Shown: positions 33,737-41,895 of the stretch, one piece after another
Layout of the letters: each line of letters opens with the position of its first letter
How positions within the stretch are numbered: position 1 is the stretch's first letter
NCBI GenBank assembly: GCA_965229765.1
Contig: CBDDJT010000004.1
Coordinates: forward strand, 1,612,001-1,676,000
From: ASV31 sp965229765
GTDB lineage: Bacteria > Pseudomonadota > Alphaproteobacteria > Rhodobacterales > Rhodobacteraceae
DNA: 64,000 nt
Reading direction: 5' to 3'
Position numbers and translations under genes: made by a program
The notes under the pieces: model-generated
The model's input: the letters and a program-made list of their open reading frames with translations, nothing else
Databases searched by the model: none
What the model was told of the DNA's origin: nothing

Positions 33737-35296
33737 TCATGCCGCGCCGCGTGCCGCGTCTTCGCCGGCGCGCTTGCGCTTCCACGCCCGCCAGGTCATC
33801 GCCCATTTCGCGGGATCCTCGAAGGCATCACCCTTGACCTGTGCGACCGGCTGGTTATGCGGCGCCGATTTGACCAACTCGGGGTCAGAGCGGGCTTCTT
33901 CGCAAATCTTCGCCACCACATCGATCCAGAGGTCGATGTCCTCTTTCGACCACAGTTCGCCTGCCTCGGGGGTGAAGGGCTCGGGCACGATCCAGGGCTC
34001 GTGACTCATCCACCACGGGTCGATTCCGTAATCGGCCATCCGGTTGGCAAAATCGACGGTGCCCACGCCGGTCTCCTCGGCCAGCGGCCCGAGTGACCAG
34101 CGCGTCATTTCCATCCGGTGCTGGCCGACCTGTGGGTTCGACCGCGCCAGCCCCGGGATCTTTGCAAGCCGTTTGTCCATGTAATTGTTGGCCACGACCG
34201 ATATGTCCGACGCAAGCTGGATCCCTTCGGCCCCCATGGCGCGTGCCCAGGCATAGGCCTTCACCACCTGGGGCACGTTGCCCCAGAATTCGCGCACCTT
34301 GCCCGTGGATTTCGGCCGGTCCTCGTCGAGCAGGTAGCGCCCTTCCGACTTCACCACCACCGGCGTGGGCAGGTAAGGGGCGAGTTCTTCGGAACAACCG
34401 AACGCGCCCACGGCGGGGCCGCCGCCGGCCTTCGGGGCGCCGAATGTCTTGTGGAGCATGAACATGCCGGCGTCGAAACCGAGTTCGCGCGCCGAGAGCT
34501 TACCCATCACTCCGTTGAAGTTCGCATGGTCGTAGAAGCAGAGCGCACCCGCCTCCTTTGCGACCCGCACCCATTCCTTGATCTCGGGGTTGTAGATGCC
34601 CATGTCGTCGGGGTTGTTGATCATGATAAGCGCTGTCTTGTCGCTTACCGCCGCCTTCAGCGCGTCGAGCGAAGGATAGCCGTTCTCTTCCAGCGGCAGG
34701 TTCACCACCTTGAAACCGGCAGCGGCGGCCGTGGCCGGATTGCACGGGTGCGCCTGCATCGAAGTGACCATCTCGGTGCGCTGGTCAAGCATTCCCTTGT
34801 CCTGCCAGTAGGCGCGCGCCACGCAGGCCATGGTGTAGGCTGCGTCCGCTCCGCCCCCGGCCTGGAAGATGAACTGGTCCATTCCCGACAGTGAGCGAAG
34901 GATGCCGTCGAAGTCGTGAAGGATCTCCAGCACGCCTTGAAGCGTTTCGGGGTGTTGGTAGGGGTGCACCTCTGCCAGTTCTGGGCGCAGCGTGGCAAAC
35001 TCTGCGGTCTTGGAGTTGTATTTCATCGTGCAGGTGCCGAACAGGCTGACGCCCATCATGCCCAGCGTCATCTGGCTGAGATGCAGGTAATGGCGCTGCG
35101 CCTCGAACTCGGTAATCTCGGGCAGTTCGGGCCGGTCCATGCGGGCCATGGCGGCCGGGATCAGGTCTTTGCCGACCGCCGCCGTGATCTCTTCCTCGGG
35201 CGCCGGGAAATGCTGGCCGCGTCCGCCGGGGCGGCCCATTTCCATCACGACAGGTTCGTCCCACTTCGCGGCGCGGAATTCGGGCAGACGGGTCAT
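33737..35296 (-). CDS. gcvPB: Glycine dehydrogenase P-protein-like, C-terminal subunit (GcvPB)
   Basis: A 519-residue PLP enzyme, second half of a split glycine-cleavage P protein. It has the PLP lysine in MLHKTFGAPKAGGGPAVGAFG, and HANFNG and NNPDDMGIYN regions. The usual partner genes for H and T proteins are absent nearby. GcvP decarboxylates glycine and passes the aminomethyl group to H protein, so this pair may act on another amino acid or borrow H/T from elsewhere. It overlaps gcvPA by one base. Rhodobacterales usually carry a one-piece P protein, so this pair looks acquired and specialised. That last point is inference. Confidence 0.85.
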   Translation of the reverse strand: MTRLPEFRAAKWDEPVVMEMGRPGGRGQHFPAPEEEITAAVGKDLIPAAMARMDRPELPEITEFEAQRHYLHLSQMTLGMMGVSLFGTCTMKYNSKTAEFATLRPELAEVHPYQHPETLQGVLEILHDFDGILRSLSGMDQFIFQAGGGADAAYTMACVARAYWQDKGMLDQRTEMVTSMQAHPCNPATAAAAGFKVVNLPLEENGYPSLDALKAAVSDKTALIMINNPDDMGIYNPEIKEWVRVAKEAGALCFYDHANFNGVMGKLSARELGFDAGMFMLHKTFGAPKAGGGPAVGAFGCSEELAPYLPTPVVVKSEGRYLLDEDRPKSTGKVREFWGNVPQVVKAYAWARAMGAEGIQLASDISVVANNYMDKRLAKIPGLARSNPQVGQHRMEMTRWSLGPLAEETGVGTVDFANRMADYGIDPWWMSHEPWIVPEPFTPEAGELWSKEDIDLWIDVVAKICEEARSDPELVKSAPHNQPVAQVKGDAFEDPAKWAMTWRAWKRKRAGEDAARGAA

Positions 35297-36699
35297 CAGA
35301 GCACCTCCCTCAGCGTGTCGGCCAGCCGGCGGATGTCGGCGGCTGAATGAACCTCGGTGACACAGTAAAGCGCCGACTGTCCGAGTCCGTTGTCTTCGCC
35401 AGATATGTCCTTGCCGCCGAAGATCCCGTGCGCGCGCAGTGCGTCGTTGACTTCGGTCACGGTCCTGCCCGTCTCGTCGAAGTTGACGACGAATTCCTTG
35501 AAGGTGGAGTCGGGCCAGACAACGCGGACCCCCGGCACCTCACCGAGCAGTTTCGCGGCATAGCGCGCCCGTGACACGATCAGCGTCCCAAGCTCGCGGA
35601 AGCCCTCGGGCCCAAGCAGGCTCATGTAGACCGCCCCCGCGATCGCCCAGAGATAGGTCGAGTTCCCGGTCCAGTCGTTTCCGTTCTCGCGCATCCCGTA
35701 GGAATTCTGGTGCGCGCAGGCGAGCCCGAAACCAAGCTCTCCGGGCTTCTGCGTCTCGACCACCGAGACAAGAAAACCGTTGTAGGCGCGCACATAGCGT
35801 TCCTCGTCGCGCGAGGCGATGAAGCCGCCCGCGCCGCCGCCGCACTGCATGTGAACACCGAGCGGCTGAACTGGCCCGGTCACGATGTCGGCGCCGTAAT
35901 CGCCCGGCGGGATCATCACGCCAAGGCTTGCGGGATCGACGCCCACGATTGTTTCGCCCCCCACAGCACGCACCATCCGGGCGATTTCGGCCGCGCCGGT
36001 CTCGATCGTGCCAAGATAGGCGGGATTCTCGAAATAGACCGCCGCGACGTCCTCGCCGAGCTTGGTCTTCAGATCGCCCAGGTCAAGCCGGCCCGAGGTC
36101 GGGTCTGCGGCCACTGTCACGACCTCGATATGGTCCTCCATCTCGCGGGGCTGGCAGTAGTTGCGGATCACGCTTAGCCGTTCGGGGTCGGAGAGTGCGG
36201 GCACCAGGACCTTGGTTCGGCCGGTGATCCGCGCCGCCATGCGGATCGCGTGCCCAGTGGCGCAACCCCAGGAGTAGACGGGAAGCTGGACTACATCGAG
36301 ATTGAGAAGAGCGCCCAGTTGCGAAGAAAACTCGAACCAGGCCTGGTTGCGACCATGGTCTGACTGGTAGCTGCCCCATACGTTGGTTGCGAATTCGGTG
36401 CGCCCGACAATCTCGTCGACGATGGCGGGAACGTGGTGCTGCCAGACCCCGGCGCCAAGAAAGCTGAGGTTCTCCTCGCAGTCACGATTCCTCTTCAGTT
36501 TCGAGACGAGGTCGCGCCGCAGTTCCACCTCGGAGGTCAGCGCCGGGGGAAGATCCAGGGGTGCCTTGCGGAAATGGTCCCCGGGGATCTGCTCGAAGAC
36601 CTCTGCTACCGACTTTGCGCCTATCTCGGCCAGCATGGCCTCGAGGATCCCCGGTGCCGAATTTGCCATCCATGGATGTGCACGCGTCTGGCTTGCCAT
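35296..36699 (-). CDS. gcvPA: Glycine dehydrogenase P-protein-like, N-terminal subunit (GcvPA)
   Basis: A 467-residue protein, first half of a split P protein, with FLGAGVWQHHVPAIVDEIVGRTEFATN near residues 100-130 and the GCATGHAIRMAAR motif. It pairs with GcvPB. The leader is only 75 bases long, too short for a tandem glycine riboswitch; instead it carries the IclR-type operator (36744-36767). The ATG at 36699 follows GGGAGC. The presence of both halves in an operon under IclR-type control, not glycine control, suggests a pathway-specific role. Confidence 0.85.
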   Translation of the reverse strand: MASQTRAHPWMANSAPGILEAMLAEIGAKSVAEVFEQIPGDHFRKAPLDLPPALTSEVELRRDLVSKLKRNRDCEENLSFLGAGVWQHHVPAIVDEIVGRTEFATNVWGSYQSDHGRNQAWFEFSSQLGALLNLDVVQLPVYSWGCATGHAIRMAARITGRTKVLVPALSDPERLSVIRNYCQPREMEDHIEVVTVAADPTSGRLDLGDLKTKLGEDVAAVYFENPAYLGTIETGAAEIARMVRAVGGETIVGVDPASLGVMIPPGDYGADIVTGPVQPLGVHMQCGGGAGGFIASRDEERYVRAYNGFLVSVVETQKPGELGFGLACAHQNSYGMRENGNDWTGNSTYLWAIAGAVYMSLLGPEGFRELGTLIVSRARYAAKLLGEVPGVRVVWPDSTFKEFVVNFDETGRTVTEVNDALRAHGIFGGKDISGEDNGLGQSALYCVTEVHSAADIRRLADTLREVL

Positions 36700-36743
36700 C
36701 TAAATGCTCCCTGTCGCGATTCCGGCGTGTCGCCGAATTAATT

Positions 36744-36767
36744 GCACAAAAGTTCGCATATCGCACA
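36744..36767. promoter_or_regulatory. IclR-type operator, site 5 (gcvPA-gcvPB)
   Basis: Core GTTCGCATATCGCAC at 36753-36767 (GTTCG-N5-CGCAC), the copy closest to the described PcaR consensus. It has a preceding half-site TGCAC at 36744-36748, separated by AAAA. It lies 45-68 bases before the gcvPA start. Confidence 0.7.
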
Positions 36768-36774
36768 TCTTGAA

Positions 36775-37887
36775 TCAACTCGTGGCGATGCGCATCATCA
36801 TTTCCCTACCACGCCCCGTGCGCACCCGCAGGAAGCCGCAGAGTTCGTGGTCAAGGTCCGGGTCTCCGGTGTCGACCCAGAGCTTCGGCTGGGCAAGGGC
36901 GGCCAGCTTGTTCTCGGTTGCCAGAACGATCAGGCCCTCGCGCCCGGAGCGCCGGATCAGCGCCGGGCCGATCTGCTGGTTGCCGCGTCCAAGCAGAAAG
37001 CCCTGCTGGCCGGTCACCCCCAGCACGATCCGCACCGGCCCGTCGCCCGCCAGCTGCTCAAGCTCGCTCGCGCGTGCGTCCTGCACGGCCAGTGCCCCGT
37101 CGCGGACGGCGTCGGTGCCCAGCACCGTTGGGGTCAGCCCCAGCGCTTGCACCACCGCCCCCGCGCTGGTGCCGGGACCGACGATGTAGAGCGTGCCGGG
37201 TTCCATTGCGCGTGCGATCTCGCTTGCCGCGCCGCGAAGCTCGGCCGCCCAGTCCTTGCGTGGCCCGCCCTTCGAGGCCTGAATGCGTCCGCGTGCAAGC
37301 GGTGTGCGCGCATGGCCATAGAGCCGTGGCGCCAGACGGCCTGCACGCAAAGCTTCCTCGTCGATGTCCATCACCTCTGCCGCCGTGTCCCAGGCAACCC
37401 GGTCCGGGTCGGCGGCGATGTCCGCAAGAAGCGCACCAGCTGCGTCGGGCGAAACGGCAAACACCCCCGAGTGCATCTTGACCCCGCAGGGAATACCCAG
37501 AAGTGACGCGCCGTCCCGAAGCAGGGCTGCGACATCCCTCGCCGTGCCATCGCCACCGGCAAAGACCACCAGGTCGCAGTCGGCCATCGCTGCGACCGCC
37601 TCTCTTGTGTCGCGCGCCGTGCCGCTTGCCGTTCCGGTCGCGCGAACGTCCACCGTCAGATCCAGCCCGCTGACCCAGTCGGCACCAAGCGCCCCAGGCA
37701 CTGTGACCACTGCGGTCCCCGGCACACGGTCGGCCAGCCGCTTCATCGCGCGCCGGGTTCTTTCGCCCGACCGAGCGACGGCGCCGCGACGAAGCGCCTC
37801 TGCCACTGTGTCGGGTCCGTCGGTGCCTTTCAGCCCGACCGCGCCGCCAAGGCCCGCCACCGGATTGACGATAAGACCGATCTTCAT
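36775..37887 (-). CDS. AcoX/ATP-NAD kinase-like protein
   Basis: A 370-residue protein. The start MKIGLIVNPVAGLGG and the middle VFAGGDGTARDVAAL are the nucleotide-binding motifs of the NAD kinase / diacylglycerol kinase superfamily; the long C-terminal half resembles AcoX of acetoin clusters, whose exact role is unclear. It could phosphorylate NAD or a pathway metabolite. Start at 37887 has GGGGGAGGG upstream. It is not followed by the next operon; the gcvPA operator lies between its stop and gcvPA. It is divergent from the GST with an operator between. Confidence 0.8.
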   Translation of the reverse strand: MKIGLIVNPVAGLGGAVGLKGTDGPDTVAEALRRGAVARSGERTRRAMKRLADRVPGTAVVTVPGALGADWVSGLDLTVDVRATGTASGTARDTREAVAAMADCDLVVFAGGDGTARDVAALLRDGASLLGIPCGVKMHSGVFAVSPDAAGALLADIAADPDRVAWDTAAEVMDIDEEALRAGRLAPRLYGHARTPLARGRIQASKGGPRKDWAAELRGAASEIARAMEPGTLYIVGPGTSAGAVVQALGLTPTVLGTDAVRDGALAVQDARASELEQLAGDGPVRIVLGVTGQQGFLLGRGNQQIGPALIRRSGREGLIVLATENKLAALAQPKLWVDTGDPDLDHELCGFLRVRTGRGREMMMRIATS

Positions 37888-37999
37888 TCGTGCCCTCCCC
37901 CGGTTCCTGTCGATGTTTGCAAAGCCGGCCGGGCGATGGAAGTCATCACGCGCCGCGCCTGGCAGATTGACAGGACGGGGCGTTCGCCGCACCCTAAAG

Positions 38000-38023
38000 C
38001 GCACAAAAGTTCACTGTGCGTAC
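38000..38023. promoter_or_regulatory. IclR-type operator, site 6 (AcoX-like / GST)
   Basis: Core GTTCACTGTGCGTAC at 38009-38023 (GTTCA-N5-CGTAC), preceded by half-site CGCAC at 38000-38004 and AAAA. It is 33 bases before the GST start and about 113 before the minus-strand AcoX-like gene. Confidence 0.6.
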
Positions 38024-38056
38024 AATTCGTTGCGCCAATCCAGGGGTATCGCCCGT

Positions 38057-38743
38057 ATGATCCGCTTCTTCTACAATATGGCGCCGAACCCGATGAAGGT
38101 CGCGCTCTTTCTCGAAGAATCGGGGCTCTCCTACGAGCCCGTGCCGATCGACACGAAAAAGGCCGAGCAACACACCGAGGCCTTTCTGACGATCAACCCG
38201 AATGCAAAGCTGCCCGTCATCATCGATGATGAGACAGTGGTCTTCGACAGCAATGCGATCCTGCTTTACCTGGCCGAGAAGACCGGATCCTTCCTGCCGA
38301 CGGCCCAGCGGCGGGGCGAACTATTGTCGTGGCTGATGTTCGTGGCCACCGGCGTCGGCCCCTATTCCGGACAGGCCGTGCATTTCCGAAACTTCGCCCC
38401 AGAGCGCATCCCCTACGCGATCAAGCGATACGATTTCGAAGCGCGGCGGCACTGGCGGATCGTCGATGACCGGCTTGCCCGGGGCCCCTACATGCTGGGA
38501 GAAAGCTATACCATTGTCGACATGGCGGTCTGGGGCTGGGGCTCTCGCCTGACATACATGCTGGGCGATGACGAGATAATGCGGCAGTTCCCCAACCTTG
38601 ACCGTCTGATGAAAGAGATTGATGCGCGCCCAGCCGCACAGCGCGCCATGGCGATCAAGGACCGCCATGCTTTCAAACAGGAGTTTGACGAAGAAGCGAT
38701 GCGCGCCCTCTACCCGCAGATCTTCGCGCCAGAGCCGGCTTAG
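38057..38743 (+). CDS. Glutathione S-transferase family protein
   Basis: A 228-residue GST with N-terminal thioredoxin fold (IRFFYNMAPNPMKVALFLEESG, NPNAKLPVII, FDSNAILLYLAEK) and an all-helical C-terminal domain. The NPMKV and SNAI pattern resembles the YfcG/YghU-like (Nu) class, which have disulfide reductase activity; other pathway GSTs perform isomerisation or dehalogenation. The ATG at 38057 lies after the operator at 38000-38023, so it probably belongs to the island's regulon. Substrate unknown. Confidence 0.87.
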   Translation: MIRFFYNMAPNPMKVALFLEESGLSYEPVPIDTKKAEQHTEAFLTINPNAKLPVIIDDETVVFDSNAILLYLAEKTGSFLPTAQRRGELLSWLMFVATGVGPYSGQAVHFRNFAPERIPYAIKRYDFEARRHWRIVDDRLARGPYMLGESYTIVDMAVWGWGSRLTYMLGDDEIMRQFPNLDRLMKEIDARPAAQRAMAIKDRHAFKQEFDEEAMRALYPQIFAPEPA

Positions 38744-39249
38744 GGTCGTTCGGACAACGATTTCGCGGCGCACGCGCTGGCAGCGGGCCCGGTCAGGCTC
38801 CACTGCTTCGGAATACAGCCCCGTCCGAGCGCCATGCACACGGATCTCGCCGCAGATGGAAACTGATGCGGTGCCTTCCTGCCTTTTCGCGCCTGTTCGC
38901 AGCCTGCCGCCCCGTTGCAAGGGACCGGGCCCACGGATGACCGACACCCCGGTGCGCGGCCCGGCGATACCGACAGTCGCGCGGCGGTTCTTTGTCTTGG
39001 TCTTCCCGGTTTGCACGTCGCAAACGCTGGAAGCGTTGGTATGGCGGCGGCCAACACGGCCGCTTTGACGACACATCGGGTCCTTGGGTTGGTTCCTGCC
39101 GCATATGCGGGACCCTCCGGATGAGCCATTGACCAGGTGGGCTTCGTCCCGCAAGGGCGCGGGCCAGATCTGCCAAGTTGTGCCGGCGGTTGCGTGAATG
39201 GTTTCCTACTCATGTCCCATTCCGACCCAGATGATGGGGGAGATGTGAT
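38744..39249. other. Gene-free stretch
   Basis: About 500 bases between the GST and the CesT-like gene hold no convincing gene. Open frames on either strand have neither ribosome sites nor family motifs. No repeat, tRNA or clear terminator was seen, apart from the GGGGGAG ribosome site (about 39236-39242) belonging to the next gene. It may be decayed sequence at the edge of the island. Confidence 0.5.
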
Positions 39250-39819
39250 TTGCAGGCAGACCCGTTTTTTTTGGAGGCTCTCGGCGCATCGGTGGGCGTG
39301 CCGATGTCGTTCGATCCGTCGGGCCGCTGCGTCCTCATCTGTGAGGGCGGGATGCGTGTCGAGATCACCCATCTGAGAGAAGGCGGAACAGTCAGCCTGA
39401 CGGCCCCGGTTCTGGACTATGATCCGACCGTCACCACGGAACTGTATGCCTTCGCGTCGCTACGTCAGCTTGACATCCAGGTGAGGGGGATGGCCGATCC
39501 CAACGTGCTGAAGGCCGGTCTGACCGACTTTGCTCGGATCATGCCGGCCGCGGGCAGGCGGCTGGAAAATTTCCACCACATGGATTCAATGGTGCGGGAC
39601 ATGGCGGCGCTTGCCGAGACAATTCGCACGGCCGATGATGGCTTCTCGCTTGCAGGCACGCCCATCATCATAATCGACCGGTCCGACGCCATCGGACAGC
39701 TGGCGGTCTGGGACGACAATCACGGCTACCGTCCGGGTGTCCGCCGCTCTGGTCCGGAAGCCCATAGCAGCGGCCTGTCATTGACGTGGGCTGACGGTGT
39801 CATGTCCGGGCAGAAATAG
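39250..39819 (+). CDS. CesT-like (Tir chaperone family) protein
   Basis: A 189-residue protein whose first part, LEALGASVGVPMSFDPSGRC followed by VLICEGGMRVEITHL, closely follows the CesT/type III chaperone pattern (short amphipathic helix, then LGLPLxFDxxGRCxL and alternating strands). CesT-family proteins bind secretion effectors or act as small scaffold proteins. No type III secretion gene is in the window. The start is TTG at 39250 with GGGGGAG seven bases upstream. A C-terminal half (RLENFHHMDSMVRDMAALAE, helical) is longer than usual. The family match is visual and moderate. Confidence 0.5.
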   Translation: MQADPFFLEALGASVGVPMSFDPSGRCVLICEGGMRVEITHLREGGTVSLTAPVLDYDPTVTTELYAFASLRQLDIQVRGMADPNVLKAGLTDFARIMPAAGRRLENFHHMDSMVRDMAALAETIRTADDGFSLAGTPIIIIDRSDAIGQLAVWDDNHGYRPGVRRSGPEAHSSGLSLTWADGVMSGQK

Positions 39820-39875
39820 CTGGTTTCCCTGCCGGGCATGATCTTGCATCGACATCGTGTTCAACGGATGGGTGG

Positions 39876-40832
39876 TCACCCTCCTGAGACCCCGGCGACG
39901 TTGACATAGAGAGCGTAGATGGAATGGCTGGATGCCATGAAAAGGCGGCTTCCTGCGCGGCCGCCAAAGCAAAGATTCGCACAGCGCTCTGGCAGCGCGA
40001 TGCGCCCGATGGGCGTTCCGTCCGAGGCGAAGACCATGACGCCGTCAAGCTCGTCCGAGCCCATACCCCAGCCGCACCAAAGATTGCCCAGAACATCCAC
40101 GCGAAATCCGTCCGGGGTGCCTTCTCCGGCGTCAATCAGCACGCGCTTGCCGGTAATTGCCTGACCATCCGAAGCTACATCGTATTCGAGTATCTTGCGC
40201 GTCGGCTGACCGCGTGATTCAACGATGTAGAGTTTGCGCTCGTCAGGCGAGAAGGCGAGGCCGTTCGGTCCAAGGATGTCGTCTGCGACGATTGCGGCGG
40301 CACCGGTTTCGGGGTCCAGCCGGTAGACATTCTGTCCAAGCTCGGGCTTTGCCTTGTGGCCCTCGTAGTTCCCCAGGATCCCGAAGGTTGGGTCGGTGAA
40401 CCAGATCGAGCCGTCGGACCTGACCACAACGTCATTTGGGGAATTGAGTCTCTTTCCGTCGAAGCTGTCGATCAGAACGGTGATCGAGCCGTCGTATTCC
40501 GTCCGGGTGACGCGCCGGCCCCCATGTTCGCAGGTGACCAGGCGACCTTGCCGGTCTCGGGTCTGCCCGTTGGCAAAATTCGACGGCTCTCGGAATGGCG
40601 CGGCCTGCCCGGTGGTTTCGTCCCAGCGCATGATCCGATTGTTGGGAATGTCGCTCCAGAGAAGGTAGCGGCCGTCACCGAACCAGACCGGTCCCTCGCT
40701 CCATCGGCAGCCGGAATACAGGCGCTCGACGTTTGCAAGAGGCAGTCGGAGGGCATCGAATCTCGGGTCGAGCGAGATGATCGATGGGTCTGGATAGCGA
40801 AGCGATGGTGTCCAATCCGAACGACCCGTCAT
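39876..40832 (-). CDS. SMP-30/gluconolactonase-like protein
   Basis: A 318-residue six-bladed beta-propeller of the SMP-30/LRE family. Metal-site residues are visible in WSEGPVWF (Glu), LNSPNDVVVRSDGSIWFTDP (Asn/Asp), and SPDERKLYIVES / GEGTPDGFRVDVLGNLWCG. It hydrolyses sugar lactones in most characterised members. No signal peptide. It lies upstream on the same strand as the GntR gene's stop, separated by 117 bases. It may deliver a ring-opening step of a sugar-acid or hydantoin-related pathway. Confidence 0.87.
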   Translation of the reverse strand: MTGRSDWTPSLRYPDPSIISLDPRFDALRLPLANVERLYSGCRWSEGPVWFGDGRYLLWSDIPNNRIMRWDETTGQAAPFREPSNFANGQTRDRQGRLVTCEHGGRRVTRTEYDGSITVLIDSFDGKRLNSPNDVVVRSDGSIWFTDPTFGILGNYEGHKAKPELGQNVYRLDPETGAAAIVADDILGPNGLAFSPDERKLYIVESRGQPTRKILEYDVASDGQAITGKRVLIDAGEGTPDGFRVDVLGNLWCGWGMGSDELDGVMVFASDGTPIGRIALPERCANLCFGGRAGSRLFMASSHSIYALYVNVAGVSGG

Positions 40833-40949
40833 TCTGGCCCCCTTTGCGCAGTCTGTTTAAGGTTAGCGGCCCCGGATTGAAGAGAGCAAGCCGGTTGCAA
40901 CGTCCAAGGCGTTCGGCGCTGTCTTCTTGCCGCGGCCAGTTGGCCGCGT

Positions 40950-41660
40950 TCAGGAGTTCAGTATATCCCGCAGGCTGACGTCTTGAGCGGGCGTGTCACG
41001 CAAGTCCAGCGCCGAGACGATGTCGACAAGATGGCTGGTCATCAGCGCTTCGGCCTCGGCGCCATCACGACGCCGGAAGGCGTCCACGAGAGCGTGATGG
41101 GCGTGTTTTTCGCACAACGCGCTTTGCCGTTTCCAGTAGAGCGCGATGATAAGCGAGGAACGCGCGACCAGCCGTTCGATGAAGCCCGCAATTGTCGACT
41201 GGTCGGCGATATGGGAAATTTCAATGTGGAACTGGCCCGACAGGCGCAGCGCCTTGCCGTGTTCGGCCTGTGCCATCGCGTCGTGTTCGGCGGCGATGTG
41301 CGATTCCAGCCTTCCAAGTGCTGCGTCGGTCATGCGCTCTGCCGCCGAGCGGGCTGTGCGGGGTTCCAGAAGGGCGCGGGCCTCGAATACCTCACGAGCC
41401 TCGCGGATGGTGGGCTTGGCGACGAAGGCGCCGCGGTTGCGCTTCAGTTCGACCAGTTCCACATGCGACAGCGCCTGCAGCGCCGAGCGCACCACGGTGC
41501 GCGAAACATCGTAGATCTCGCTTAGCTCGTCTTCGCCGAGCTTAGTGCCCGGGGCAAGGCGGTGTTCGTGGATCGCCTGAGACATCGAGGTCACCAGCCT
41601 GGCAGTCGGCCCGGAAACGGTGGGCTGGATAAACGCTGGGTTGTTGGCGATTCGGTTCAT
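40950..41660 (-). CDS. GntR-family regulator (FCD/FadR subfamily)
   Basis: A 236-residue regulator. It has an N-terminal winged HTH (KLGEDELSEIYDVSRTVVRSALQALSHVELVEL) and a C-terminal helical FCD domain with histidine metal ligands (LESHIAAEHDAMAQA, QFHIEISHIA). It is divergent from the polyamine-type ABC operon, with a candidate operator at 41742-41753 between them, suggesting it represses or activates that operon in response to a small acid. Confidence 0.92.
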   Translation of the reverse strand: MNRIANNPAFIQPTVSGPTARLVTSMSQAIHEHRLAPGTKLGEDELSEIYDVSRTVVRSALQALSHVELVELKRNRGAFVAKPTIREAREVFEARALLEPRTARSAAERMTDAALGRLESHIAAEHDAMAQAEHGKALRLSGQFHIEISHIADQSTIAGFIERLVARSSLIIALYWKRQSALCEKHAHHALVDAFRRRDGAEAEALMTSHLVDIVSALDLRDTPAQDVSLRDILNS

Positions 41661-41741
41661 TTCCTGCCTCCTTGTTCATTTCATGAGGAAGCTTGGCCTC
41701 TGGCACAAGAAGCGAAAGCGATGCGCGCAATCTGAGATAAT

Positions 41742-41753
41742 ATTGGATACAAT
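41742..41753. promoter_or_regulatory. Candidate GntR (FCD) operator
   Basis: ATTG-GATA-CAAT, a perfect inverted repeat with a four-base centre, in the AT-rich divergent region between the GntR gene and the ABC operon. FadR-type operators are short TNGT…ACNA palindromes of this kind. Just beyond (41755-41764) the minus strand reads GCGCACAAAA, identical to the flank of the IclR-type sites, possibly by chance. Confidence 0.5.
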
Positions 41754-41895
41754 TTTGTGCGCAATGCTGCGGCGCAGGATGAAATGGATCGCCCAGAAAT
41801 TGGGCAGTTGAAGAATCCGGCGCCACCCACCCTGATTTTCCATTGCTCCAATGCCTTCGAACCGCCGTGATCGTCGAAATACCACCGGGGTGCGC

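Noticed and set aside
36700..36774. Possible glycine riboswitch ahead of gcvPA
   Set aside because: The 75-base leader is too short for a tandem glycine riboswitch and carries the IclR-type operator instead.
38744..39249. Open frames on both strands in the 500-base gap
   Set aside because: They lack ribosome sites and known domains; residues are biased in the way of GC-rich non-coding frames.
41755..41764. GCGCACAAAA beside the GntR gene, identical to flanks of the IclR-type sites
   Set aside because: The second half-site GTTCG does not follow (TTGTA instead), so it is not counted as an operator, although it could be a degenerate one.
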